A program made the position numbers and the translations under genes. Below, one piece after another: positions 18,278-26,166 of a stretch of DNA of 64,000 nt. Position 1 is the first letter of the stretch. Every line of letters starts with the position of its first letter. Source of the DNA: CADEFX01 sp963840425 (GTDB taxonomy: Bacteria; Pseudomonadota; Alphaproteobacteria; Rhizobiales; Hyphomicrobiaceae); assembly GCA_963840425.1 (NCBI GenBank), contig CAWIYZ010000016.1, positions 1-64,000 on the forward strand. The letters run 5' to 3'. Below the pieces are notes generated by a model. The model made no database searches. It was not told where the DNA came from and saw only the letters and a program-made list of their open reading frames with translations.

Positions 18278-19339
18278 ATGGAGTCCAACAAGCGGTGGAA
18301 GCGCCGGCCAGAAAGCTCGACCTGGGGCGACTATGGACCTGATGACCAGCTCGGGCGCATGAACGAGCTGACGCCGGCCAAGGTCAAAGAGGGCATCGCC
18401 GAGGTCAAGGAAGGCATGACATTCTGCCTGTCGATGCCGCTCGACTATCCCGGCGGCGCCATCCTGAACCCGCGACGGCATCCACCGCAAATCCGCCCGA
18501 CTCTCAGAAACGACAAGCCCAACTTCGGCTACCAGAGCGGCTGGGATACCCCCGGCATGACCGACGTCATCAACGACGACATGGTCCTGCTGCACCTGCA
18601 GTACTCGACGCAGTGGGATACGCTCGCTCACGTCGGCGCGATGTTCGATGCCGACGGCGATGGCACGCCTGAGCCGGTGTTCTACAACGGCTATCGCAGC
18701 GGCAAGGAGATCGTCGGCCCGACCGACGGGAAGGATGCCGGCGGCGTACCCGGGACGTTCGTCGAAGCCAAGGGGACTTCATCGGCGAATGCGCTCGGCG
18801 TCGAGAACATGGCCGTGAAATGCCTGCAGGGTCGCGCCGTTATGATCGACCTCTTTGCCCACTATGGACGCAAGCGTCACGCTGTCGGCTACGATGACCT
18901 CATGCGGATCATGGCGGCCGACGGCATCAAAGTGGAGCCGGGCGATTTTGTCTGTCTGCGAACCGGGTTCGATGAGCTGGTTCTCGAGATGAAGCGGAAG
19001 CCCGATGCGCACATACTTGAAACGAGCTGTACCGGTTTGGACGGATCCGATGAGCGCCTGCAGCGGTGGGTCAGCGAGTCGAAGCTCGTGGCACTGATCT
19101 CGGACAACTATGCGGTTGAAATCCACAACGCACCATTGAAGCCCGGACAGTGCGCCATGCTGCCGTTACACCAGCATTGCCTCTTCAAGACGGGCGTCAA
19201 CCTCGGTGAAATCTGGCACTTGTCGGAGCTGGCCGATTGGCTGCGCAAAAACAACCGAAGCCGCTTCCTCATGACGGCGCCGCCACTCAGGTTGCCCGGT
19301 GCAGTAGGGTCGCCGGCAACGCCGGTTGCAACCGTGTGA
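18278..19339 (+). CDS. Cyclase-family (kynurenine-formamidase-like) hydrolase
   Basis: 353 aa protein of the PF04199 'cyclase' family, metal-dependent amidohydrolases including arylformamidase and isatin hydrolase. QYSTQWDTLAHVGAMFD holds the His/Asp metal region, followed by VMIDLFAHYGR, GDFVCLRTGFDE and an EIHNAPL...LPLHQHCLFKTG active-site-like stretch. A GGAGGAGACGG ribosome site precedes the ATG. Sixty-six bases after hyuB and 71 before the acyl-CoA synthetase alpha gene, so probably one operon. Substrate unknown; ring-opening or formamide hydrolysis are plausible. Confidence 0.85.
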   Translation: MESNKRWKRRPESSTWGDYGPDDQLGRMNELTPAKVKEGIAEVKEGMTFCLSMPLDYPGGAILNPRRHPPQIRPTLRNDKPNFGYQSGWDTPGMTDVINDDMVLLHLQYSTQWDTLAHVGAMFDADGDGTPEPVFYNGYRSGKEIVGPTDGKDAGGVPGTFVEAKGTSSANALGVENMAVKCLQGRAVMIDLFAHYGRKRHAVGYDDLMRIMAADGIKVEPGDFVCLRTGFDELVLEMKRKPDAHILETSCTGLDGSDERLQRWVSESKLVALISDNYAVEIHNAPLKPGQCAMLPLHQHCLFKTGVNLGEIWHLSELADWLRKNNRSRFLMTAPPLRLPGAVGSPATPVATV

Positions 19340-19410
19340 ATTGACTGATCGCTCCCTGGCTTTCTCAAGCCCGGGAGTCGCGGCCCTCCTATTCGGACAA
19401 CTGACGTGCC

Positions 19411-20889
19411 ATGTCCCTCGATAGCTTGAAACCGTTTCTCGACCCGCGGTCGATCGCGATCATCGGTGCCTCGGAGAACCCCAACAAGATTGGGGGGCGT
19501 CCGCTGGCGTTCCTGCGCCGCTTTGGCTTCCGGGGCCGGGTCTTCCCCATAAATCCGACCAGAAAGGAGGTGCAGGGCGTCGCCTCGTTTCCGGGCCTCG
19601 CCGACCTGCCCGAGGTCCCCGATCTCGCGGTCGTTGTGGTCCCTGGCGACAACGCGGTCACGGCCGTCAAAGATTGTGCGGCACGTGGCGTCAAGGCGGT
19701 GATCGTCATGTCCTCGGGCTTCGGTGAGACGACCTCGGCAGAAGGAAAGGCCAAGCAGAACGAGATGGTCGCCGCTGCCCGGGCTGCCGACATGCGCATG
19801 GTGGGGCCCAACACCCAGGGCCTGGCCAACTTCGGCAACGGGGCGGTGACCAGCTTCTCGACCTTGTTCACCTCGCAGGAGCCGATGGACGGTCCGATCG
19901 CCGTGGTCAGCCAAAGCGGCGCCATGAGTGCCGTACCGCTTGGCTTGTTGCGACAGGTTGGTTTCGGCGTGCGGTATTCGCTTGCTACGGGAAACGATGC
20001 GGATGTAACGGTCGCCGAGATGGCCGCCGCTGCAGCGAGCGACCCCGCCATCAAATTGCTGCTGCTCTATCTAGAGAGTATTCCGCGGCCTGATCAGCTC
20101 GCAGAGGTAGCGCGGATTGCCAATGAGCGCGGCGTGTTCGTCGTCGCGCTCAAGTCCGGACGCACCGAGGCCGGTCAGCGGGCGGCCCGGTCGCATACGG
20201 GAGCGCTTGCCAACGACGATCATCTGGTCGATGCCGCGCTCGAGCGCCTGGGTATCTGGCGCGTGCGCACTTTGGCTGAGTTGGTGGCAGCTGCCGGTCT
20301 CTATCTCAAGCCCTGGAAACCCAAGGGGCGCCGCATAGTCGCCATTTCGGGTTCCGGCGCCACCTGCGTCATGGCGGCCGACGAGGCGACGCTTCACGGT
20401 CTCCGGATCGCAAACTTGCGGGTCGAAACTCGAGCCGAGCTCGATAAGCTACTTCCCACCTTTGCGACGACCACCAATCCCATTGATCTCACAGCGGCGC
20501 TGCTATCCAACAACCGCCTCCTCAGCGACATTTTGCCGGTCATTGCCCGAGACGATGCAGCCGATGCCTTCATGATCGGCATGCCCATCGCGGGTGAGGG
20601 CTATGACATTCCGACCTTTGCCCGAGACATCGCCGCCTTCGCCGACGAGACTGGAAAGCCGGTGGTCATAGCTGCATCCCAGCCCGCGGTGGCAGCGGAA
20701 TTCCGCGCCAAGGGCCTCCCAACTCTACCCCTCGAGGCCGAAGCCATATCGGCGCTCGCCCAATTCATTCGACACCATGAGCTGGTCGACCGCACCAAAG
20801 AGCGACCGTTGCCGGATTGGAAGCGGCCGGCGGCACAAGAGAGCGGGACCGATAGTCTCGCCCTCCTGGCCAGAGCAGGTTTGCTTTAG
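19411..20889 (+). CDS. NDP-forming acyl-CoA synthetase, alpha part only
   Basis: 492 aa. CoA-binding domain at the N-terminus (DPRSIAIIGASENPNKIGG), succinyl-CoA-ligase-like flavodoxin domains (VSQSGAMSAVPLG, SHTGALAND near residue 260) and the NPIDLTAAL region. Relatives usually continue into an ATP-grasp beta domain of about 220 residues; this one stops at LALLARAGLL, exactly the boundary, and the next gene on the other strand begins 62 bases later. It may pair with a separate beta subunit or be a truncated relict. I see no GANTTC-type error at the end. Confidence 0.85.
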   Translation: MSLDSLKPFLDPRSIAIIGASENPNKIGGRPLAFLRRFGFRGRVFPINPTRKEVQGVASFPGLADLPEVPDLAVVVVPGDNAVTAVKDCAARGVKAVIVMSSGFGETTSAEGKAKQNEMVAAARAADMRMVGPNTQGLANFGNGAVTSFSTLFTSQEPMDGPIAVVSQSGAMSAVPLGLLRQVGFGVRYSLATGNDADVTVAEMAAAAASDPAIKLLLLYLESIPRPDQLAEVARIANERGVFVVALKSGRTEAGQRAARSHTGALANDDHLVDAALERLGIWRVRTLAELVAAAGLYLKPWKPKGRRIVAISGSGATCVMAADEATLHGLRIANLRVETRAELDKLLPTFATTTNPIDLTAALLSNNRLLSDILPVIARDDAADAFMIGMPIAGEGYDIPTFARDIAAFADETGKPVVIAASQPAVAAEFRAKGLPTLPLEAEAISALAQFIRHHELVDRTKERPLPDWKRPAAQESGTDSLALLARAGLL

Positions 20890-20950
20890 CGTCGCTGGCG
20901 CGAGGCGCAGCCGCCAAGTCAGACGGAACGGTAGGTGAGCCGATCCGTAC

Positions 20951-21466
20951 TCAGGAAGCGCACAGGGGCCCGGGCTGAGTTGCCGCGCGCTTCCATTGAT
21001 ACGTTTCGCTGAAGAACTTGAGGCCCTTGTAGCCCTTCACCTGCAGGACATCCGGGGTGCGTAATCTCACCTCGACGTCAAACCGCTCGCCCTGCTCGGG
21101 ATCGTAAATCCAACCGTTGTCCCAGGAGCCATCGGATTGCGGACGCAAATTACCAATAATCTGCAGGCCGCAGATGGTCTGGACGCGCCTCGAGCGGTCC
21201 TCGTTCTTAGTGTCGCGCAACGGCTGACCCGCCTTGTCATTTGGCTCCCTGAGCCAAACGATACGCCCACACAGAGTGTCGGCGCACTGTGCGATCTCAA
21301 CCGCACCACGTCCGGTGTGATCGATCCAAAGTCCCGTTGGGCCCGTTGCCGCAGGGGGTGTCGCGGGGCGCGGCTGTTGCGCCAAGGTTGCCGGAACCGC
21401 AAGGAGCCACGCAATCAGGGATAGCCCGTAGACAAGCTCGGTTTTTGACAAGCGATTGAACTGCAT
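20951..21466 (-). CDS. Exported DUF2147 protein
   Basis: 171 aa with a signal peptide (LSLIAWLLAVPATLAQQ) and a DUF2147 domain: GLWIDHTGRGAVEIAQC, LCGRIVWLREPNDK, ICGLQIIGNL and GYKGLKFFSETYQWKR. The two-cysteine pattern and lipocalin-like beta repeats are usual. Periplasmic, function not established. Monocistronic; convergent with the acyl-CoA synthetase gene. Confidence 0.9.
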   Translation of the reverse strand: MQFNRLSKTELVYGLSLIAWLLAVPATLAQQPRPATPPAATGPTGLWIDHTGRGAVEIAQCADTLCGRIVWLREPNDKAGQPLRDTKNEDRSRRVQTICGLQIIGNLRPQSDGSWDNGWIYDPEQGERFDVEVRLRTPDVLQVKGYKGLKFFSETYQWKRAATQPGPLCAS

Positions 21467-21807
21467 ACGCTTCTACCTCTCTGAAGCTCTATCGCCCCAC
21501 CAGTCTACTAACCTGTGCTGAAACGCGATTGGGCCTAAATTGCGACGGCGAGACAAAGCGCCACAAGGGCCTTAATTGCCTTCATTTCGCCTACGCATTT
21601 ACCTAAGTGGACCGGTTGCCGGGCTTGCAAATAGGCCCGGCATCTTTACTTTGCCACCGCCCTGAGTGGCGGCGCCTATCACGAGGCCCTATATAGGGCG
21701 ATAGCAGGTCGATAACCCTACATTCGCTGACGGATCGCACCGAGGCGCACGAACGCGCGACTGGCGCTGCGCCGGCAAAGTTTCTGTACGAGGGTAACGT
21801 CGTAGAC
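21467..21807. other. Divergent intergenic region with hairpins
   Basis: 341 bases between the DUF2147 gene and the exporter operon, no supported gene. It holds a strong hairpin with arms GCCGGGC (21618-21624) and GCCCGGC (21635-21641), followed by a moderately T-rich stretch. It must also contain promoters for both flanking units, but I cannot place them with confidence. Confidence 0.5.
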
Positions 21808-22935
21808 ATGGTCCTGACGCTTGCGTTCCGCAACTTGTTCCACGATCGCATCAGGCTGGCCGTCACCGTCGTCGGAATCCTGTTTTCAATCGTTCTGGTA
21901 GCCGTGCAGCTCGGGCTCTATCTGGGCGCGAGGAAGATGATCGTGTCCATGATCGAGCACGCCGATGCCGATCTCTGGGTCACGGCTTACGGCGCCAAAA
22001 GCTTCGAGGATTCGGGGGCTCTTACCGGGCGCGAACGCCACGCGGTCCTAAGCGTTCCCGGTGTTACAAGCGCCGTACCTCTGGCTGTCGCCTTTACCGA
22101 ATGGCGCAAGCCCATTGGCGGATCTACGGTGATCGTCCTGGTCGGAGCCGACCCGGAGGACGGCGGATTGGCGCCATGGGATATCGTAGCGGGTGATGTC
22201 GGCAGCATCGCTGCCCCGGACGCTGTCGCGGTTGACCGCACGTATCTTTCGGATCTCGGCGTCGCCAGGGTGGGCGATACAGCGCAGATCGAAAGCACTC
22301 GCGTGAAAGTCGGGGCCCTGACGAGCGGGATCCGCTCATTCACCATGGCGCCCTACGTCTTTACGACATTGAAGCGAGCGCGGGCCATTCTCAACCTCTC
22401 GAGCGATCAGGCGACATATCTTCTTGTCAAACTCGGCCCAAATGCCGACCTCCAGGATGTCAAGGACAGCATCAAAGAGCGGCTCAGCGGTGTAGACGTC
22501 CTTACGCCGGCCGAATTCGAGGGTCGCAGTCTCGATCAGTGGTTGTTCGCCACCGGGGCCGGCGTCGCTCTCATTGGCGGCGCGCTCCTCGGGATCCTGG
22601 TTGGAACTGTCATCGTGGCGCAAACACTCTACTCCAGCACCAAGGACCATCTGGGCGAGTTCGCTACGCTGCGGGCGCTCGGCTCATCGAAAGGCTACAT
22701 TCACCGCGTTATCCTGCTGCAGGCTGCACTCTCGGCCGTTATCGGCTATACGCTCGGCATGGCGATCGCACTGGTTGTCGTTGCATTCAGCGAACAAACA
22801 GCCCTGCCAATCATTATGACACGGGAGCTCGCGGCCGGTCTGTTCGTCCTGACTGTCGCGATGTGCGCGATCTCGGCGATCGCGGCAATAACGAAGGTGA
22901 CAAAAATAGACCCTGTCATGGTGTTCGCCCGATGA
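21808..22935 (+). CDS. DevC-like ABC transporter permease
   Basis: 375 aa. One membrane segment near residues 18-38 (VTVVGILFSIVLVAVQLGL), a large periplasmic domain, then three segments near the C-terminus, the MacB/FtsX topology. Sequence features (LAFRNLFHDRIRLAVTVVGI, ATLRALGSSKGYIHRVI) fit the DevC branch, known from heterocyst glycolipid export in cyanobacteria. It overlaps the ATPase gene by the shared ATGA. Export substrate here is unknown. Confidence 0.88.
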   Translation: MVLTLAFRNLFHDRIRLAVTVVGILFSIVLVAVQLGLYLGARKMIVSMIEHADADLWVTAYGAKSFEDSGALTGRERHAVLSVPGVTSAVPLAVAFTEWRKPIGGSTVIVLVGADPEDGGLAPWDIVAGDVGSIAAPDAVAVDRTYLSDLGVARVGDTAQIESTRVKVGALTSGIRSFTMAPYVFTTLKRARAILNLSSDQATYLLVKLGPNADLQDVKDSIKERLSGVDVLTPAEFEGRSLDQWLFATGAGVALIGGALLGILVGTVIVAQTLYSSTKDHLGEFATLRALGSSKGYIHRVILLQAALSAVIGYTLGMAIALVVVAFSEQTALPIIMTRELAAGLFVLTVAMCAISAIAAITKVTKIDPVMVFAR

Positions 22936-23681
22936 GCAATTCGATCGTTTTGCAGGCGAGCAATATCGTCAAGGAGCTGGGCCAAGGCGCCGGCAAGGTG
23001 TGCGCACTCAAAGGCGTGAGCCTGACCCTGGAGCCGGGCCAGTTGACCCTGCTGATGGGCCCCTCCGGATCAGGCAAGACGACGCTGCTCTCGATTCTCG
23101 GCTGCATCCTCACCCCAACGTCGGGCAGCATTACAGTTGCCGGGCATGTTGCGGATGGCCTCGATCCCGAAGAACTGGCCCACTTGCGCCGCCGGCATAT
23201 CGGCTTCGTATTTCAGACGTACAACCTTTTCCCCACGCTGACCGCAGAAGAAAACGTGCGTCTGGCGCTCGACGTGCGCGGCGAGGGCCGCAAGCCCGCT
23301 ATCCAAATGGCGCGACGCGCGCTTACCAGCGTCGGCCTCGCCCACAAGCTCAAGTCCTATCCGCGCAACATGAGCGGCGGCGAGCAGCAGCGCGTTGCCA
23401 TTGCGCGCGCCCTTGCCGGATCTCCGTCCGTGATCCTCGCCGATGAGCCGACAGCGGCACTCGACAGCGAAAACGGCCAAGCGGTCATGGGCCTGCTCGC
23501 CGAAATTGCGCACCGCGAGAACCGAGCGGTGCTGGCCGTTACCCATGATCCACGCACGCTCAACTTCGCCGACCGTATCGTGCGCATCGAGGATGGATTG
23601 ATTGTCGGCGAGAAGCGTCAACGCTCCAAGCATAGTGTGGGTGTGGGCGAGCCAATTCGGAAGATCAGAGCCAATGCCTAA
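22932..23681 (+). CDS. DevA-like ABC transporter ATPase
   Basis: 249 aa, a complete nucleotide-binding domain: Walker A GPSGSGKTT, Q-loop FVFQTYNLFP, signature MSGGEQQRVAIARAL, Walker B VILADEPTAALD and the H-loop in AVTHDPR. Close in type to DevA/MacB/LolD ATPases. The ATG at 22932 overlaps the permease stop, and the end overlaps the membrane-fusion gene by 8 bases, so all three subunits are coupled. Confidence 0.93.
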   Translation: MSNSIVLQASNIVKELGQGAGKVCALKGVSLTLEPGQLTLLMGPSGSGKTTLLSILGCILTPTSGSITVAGHVADGLDPEELAHLRRRHIGFVFQTYNLFPTLTAEENVRLALDVRGEGRKPAIQMARRALTSVGLAHKLKSYPRNMSGGEQQRVAIARALAGSPSVILADEPTAALDSENGQAVMGLLAEIAHRENRAVLAVTHDPRTLNFADRIVRIEDGLIVGEKRQRSKHSVGVGEPIRKIRANA

Positions 23682-24762
23682 CTCTCGCACACCCGTTGTC
23701 AGCATGATCGCCGCGGCCACCATGGCCGTCGCCATTGCTTGGACGGTGACACAGATCAACTCGCTACCGGTGCCGAACCCGGCCACTGCCGTGGTGCGTT
23801 CGCCCGCTCCGCGGTTGACGTGGGCGGCCTCGGCGCCCGGCAGAGTGGAGCCGCGCGGCGGGGAGATCAAAATCGGCTCCCAGGCGCCGGGGCGCATCGT
23901 GGATGTTGCCGTCAAGATCAATGATCGAGTTTCAGCGGGCGACCTCCTGATCCGCCTCGACGACGAGGATGCACGTGCGCGCATCCTCGCCGCAGACGCT
24001 GAAGCGGCCGTGCGCCGGCGCGAGCGCGATGCGGAGAGCGTAGGGCGTATGGCCCAGGATCGCCGGCTTTCGGAAGACAACGCGGCGGCGGCTGAGCGCG
24101 CTCTGGCCCAGGCTCGCACCGATCTCGACCGCGCTCTGGGCTTACGCCGCAACGCCTCTCCCAGTGAAGTCATTGGCGGGGCCGAACGCGCAGCTGTTGC
24201 TGCTGCTCAGGAAAAGGTGGAGCAGGAACGCGCAGCCCTGCGCAGGGCGCAGACAGCACAGGGCGTGCCATTGCCGACCCGCCTCGAGGCTGGGCTCACC
24301 GCGGCCCGCTCGGATCTTTCCCTTGCCGAGGCGGCACTGGAGCGGACCCGCATTCGCGCTCCGTCCGACGGGACGACATTGCAGATCAACGCACGTGTTG
24401 GAGAGACAGTGACACCTTCGCCCGAGCAGACTCTCGTCATCATTGGCGATCTGTCGACTTTGCGCATCCGCGCCGAGCTCGAGGAGCGCGACACTGCGAA
24501 GGTACGTGTTGGGCAGAGTGTGATTGTCAAATCCGACGCGCACCCAGGCAAGGATTTCGAAGGCAAGGTATCGACCATTGCGCAGGCCCTGGGACCGGGC
24601 AAGCTCGCCCAGCGCGGTCCGCGGCGGCCCAATGACTTGGAGGTTCTGGAAGTCGTTGTCGATCTGGCGGCCGGCTCGCCACTGCTGCCGGGCATGCGTG
24701 TCGACGTCTTCTTCAAGCCTGATGCCACGGTGCAGAACGAAGCTCCGGCCAAGAGCAATTAG
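23674..24762 (+). CDS. DevB/HlyD-like membrane fusion protein
   Basis: 362 aa periplasmic adaptor. N-terminal anchor (SMIAAATMAVAIAWTV), lipoyl-like half GRVEPRGGEIKIGSQAPGRI, a long Ala/Arg/Glu-rich coiled coil of about residues 95-210, the returning half IRAPSDGTTLQI and a beta-barrel. Start 23674 is set by the overlap with the ATPase stop. Together with DevC and DevA it makes a tripartite exporter; the outer-membrane TolC partner is not nearby. Confidence 0.9.
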   Translation: MPNSRTPVVSMIAAATMAVAIAWTVTQINSLPVPNPATAVVRSPAPRLTWAASAPGRVEPRGGEIKIGSQAPGRIVDVAVKINDRVSAGDLLIRLDDEDARARILAADAEAAVRRRERDAESVGRMAQDRRLSEDNAAAAERALAQARTDLDRALGLRRNASPSEVIGGAERAAVAAAQEKVEQERAALRRAQTAQGVPLPTRLEAGLTAARSDLSLAEAALERTRIRAPSDGTTLQINARVGETVTPSPEQTLVIIGDLSTLRIRAELEERDTAKVRVGQSVIVKSDAHPGKDFEGKVSTIAQALGPGKLAQRGPRRPNDLEVLEVVVDLAAGSPLLPGMRVDVFFKPDATVQNEAPAKSN

Positions 24763-24768
24763 GTCGTC

Positions 24769-25053
24769 CTAGCCCTCTTCGCCAAAACCGGCCTCGACCA
24801 GCGCCACCAGCGCTTCAATCGCCTCAGGCGCCTGCGGCCCTTCGGCCTCGATCAAGATCGAGCTGCCTGGTCCCGCAGCCAGCATCATAAGACCCATGAT
24901 GGAGCTGCCGCCGACTGTGTGCCCGTCGCGTGTCACCCGCACTACGGCATCGAACGCCTCAGCGCACTTGACGAACTTGGCAGAGGCGCGCGCATGCAGA
25001 CCCTTCTTGTTTCGAATGGTCACTTCCGCTCGCGGCTTGTCCAGTCCCGACAC
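24769..25053 (-). CDS. HPr phosphocarrier protein (regulatory PTS)
   Basis: 94 aa. The active histidine is H20 in KKGLHARASAKFV, and the regulatory serine region is GGSSIMGLMML (S50/S51), the target of HPr kinase. Sugar-transporting EIIB/EIIC are absent nearby, so this is the regulatory (nitrogen-type) PTS of alphaproteobacteria. Downstream of EIIA with 24 bases between; convergent with the exporter operon over 6 bases. Confidence 0.95.
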   Translation of the reverse strand: MSGLDKPRAEVTIRNKKGLHARASAKFVKCAEAFDAVVRVTRDGHTVGGSSIMGLMMLAAGPGSSILIEAEGPQAPEAIEALVALVEAGFGEEG

Positions 25054-25077
25054 TCTCGCCCCCAGCGCGGCGCAGCT

Positions 25078-25482
25078 TCACGCTTCGCCCGACAGAACCT
25101 GGCTCGCGACGCTGATGTACTTGCGTCCCGCCTCTTTGGCGAGATTGACCGCCTCGGCGAGCGGCTTGTCTTTGCGGGCGCTGGCAAGCCGGATCAGCAT
25201 CGGCAGATTGGCTCCGGCAATGACCTCGGCACCGGTGTCCTCCATGACCGAAATCGCAAGGTTCGACGGCGTACCGCCGAACATGTCGGTGAGCACGATC
25301 ACCCCCGCGCCACTGTCGACCCGGCCAATGGCCGCGATCAGCTCCTTGCGGCGCAACTCCATGTCATCTTCCGGTCCGATGGACAGAGTTTCCATTTGGC
25401 CTTGCGCACCCACTACGTGCTCCAGCGCGGCGCGAAACTCTGTTGCGAGCCCGGCGTGAGCAATAATGACAATGCCAATCAT
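25078..25482 (-). CDS. PTS EIIA, mannose/fructose family, regulatory
   Basis: 134 aa EIIA-Man domain beginning MIGIVIIAHAGLA with the phosphoryl-accepting H9, plus VLTDMFGGTPSNLA. Start at 25482 rather than six codons upstream because Met-Ile-Gly-Ile is the normal N-terminus. No permease partner is nearby. In Rhizobiales this gene sits between hprK and the HPr gene, as here, and is thought to relay PTS phosphorylation to regulation rather than transport. Confidence 0.93.
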   Translation of the reverse strand: MIGIVIIAHAGLATEFRAALEHVVGAQGQMETLSIGPEDDMELRRKELIAAIGRVDSGAGVIVLTDMFGGTPSNLAISVMEDTGAEVIAGANLPMLIRLASARKDKPLAEAVNLAKEAGRKYISVASQVLSGEA

Positions 25483-25692
25483 TGGCTTGCAGCCTCGCAA
25501 TTCGGCATGTCTCCCCCTGCCGGCCTCCGCCCATCGGGTAGCCTAGCCAAATCCCACCCACGATGACGTGAGGCCGAATCGAGCGCGCTCATTTTAGCAC
25601 CGGGCCGCAATGATTGCCTGGAAGGCATCCTTCTTGGCAAACGCCATTTCGCCGCGCCGCTGATCAGCCAAGTCCACGCGACAACGCCAATG

Positions 25693-26166
25693 TTACACAG
25701 GCCGGACATTGGCAACCAGACTGAGCAAGACTTTGATCGGCGCGGACGCCTGGAACGGGGCCACCCGAATGACGGGCAACTCCAATCCGAGGATCAGCAC
25801 CTTGGCTCCCGGTTCAGGAAGCCGCTCGATCTTTGTTGGATCGGTCAGCTCGACGAGCACGTCAAGCTCGGCTTGCGGTGTGTTCGGAAGATCGACAATG
25901 CCGACACCGCGCACTTCCAATTTGCCGGCAATCGCCAATGGCGAACGAGCCAAAATCCTGTCGCCACTGCGCTCCAACAGTACCTGGTCATCTGCGACCA
26001 ACACTGCCCGAAGGAGGCGGCCGCTCAGATCATAACTCTGGCCAAGACAGCGTAGTGCGAGATCAGATTTCCCAGCGCCAGACGGTCCAGTAAACAGTGC
26101 CGCGCGGCCATCGACGGCAATGCAGCTGGCGTGTACGAGGCTAGTGGCGCCGTCCAAGGCCAGCAA
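25693..26166 (-). CDS. hprK: HPr kinase/phosphorylase, short alphaproteobacterial form
   Basis: 157 aa containing only the C-terminal kinase domain of HprK. Walker A GPSGAGKS is at residues 27-34; LVADDQVLLER and EVRGVGIVDLP follow the family order. The N-terminal domain of the Gram-positive enzyme is missing, as is usual in alphaproteobacteria. It overlaps the 3' end of chvG by 26 bases, so it is probably co-transcribed. Phosphorylates HPr on serine. Confidence 0.93.
   Translation of the reverse strand: MLALDGATSLVHASCIAVDGRAALFTGPSGAGKSDLALRCLGQSYDLSGRLLRAVLVADDQVLLERSGDRILARSPLAIAGKLEVRGVGIVDLPNTPQAELDVLVELTDPTKIERLPEPGAKVLILGLELPVIRVAPFQASAPIKVLLSLVANVRPV

Noticed and set aside
17603..18631. 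342-codon open frame antisense to hyuB and the cyclase gene
   Set aside because: Covers two well-supported genes, low-complexity Arg/His text, no recognisable domain; a GC-driven shadow.
20860..20950. GANTC-type error as cause of the short acyl-CoA synthetase
   Set aside because: No GANTTC or GAANTC string occurs near the stop, and no ATP-grasp text follows in any frame before the next gene.
21618..21641. GCCGGGC/GCCCGGC hairpin as a terminator
   Set aside because: No gene ends toward it on either strand; it lies in a divergent promoter region. Kept only as a structural note.
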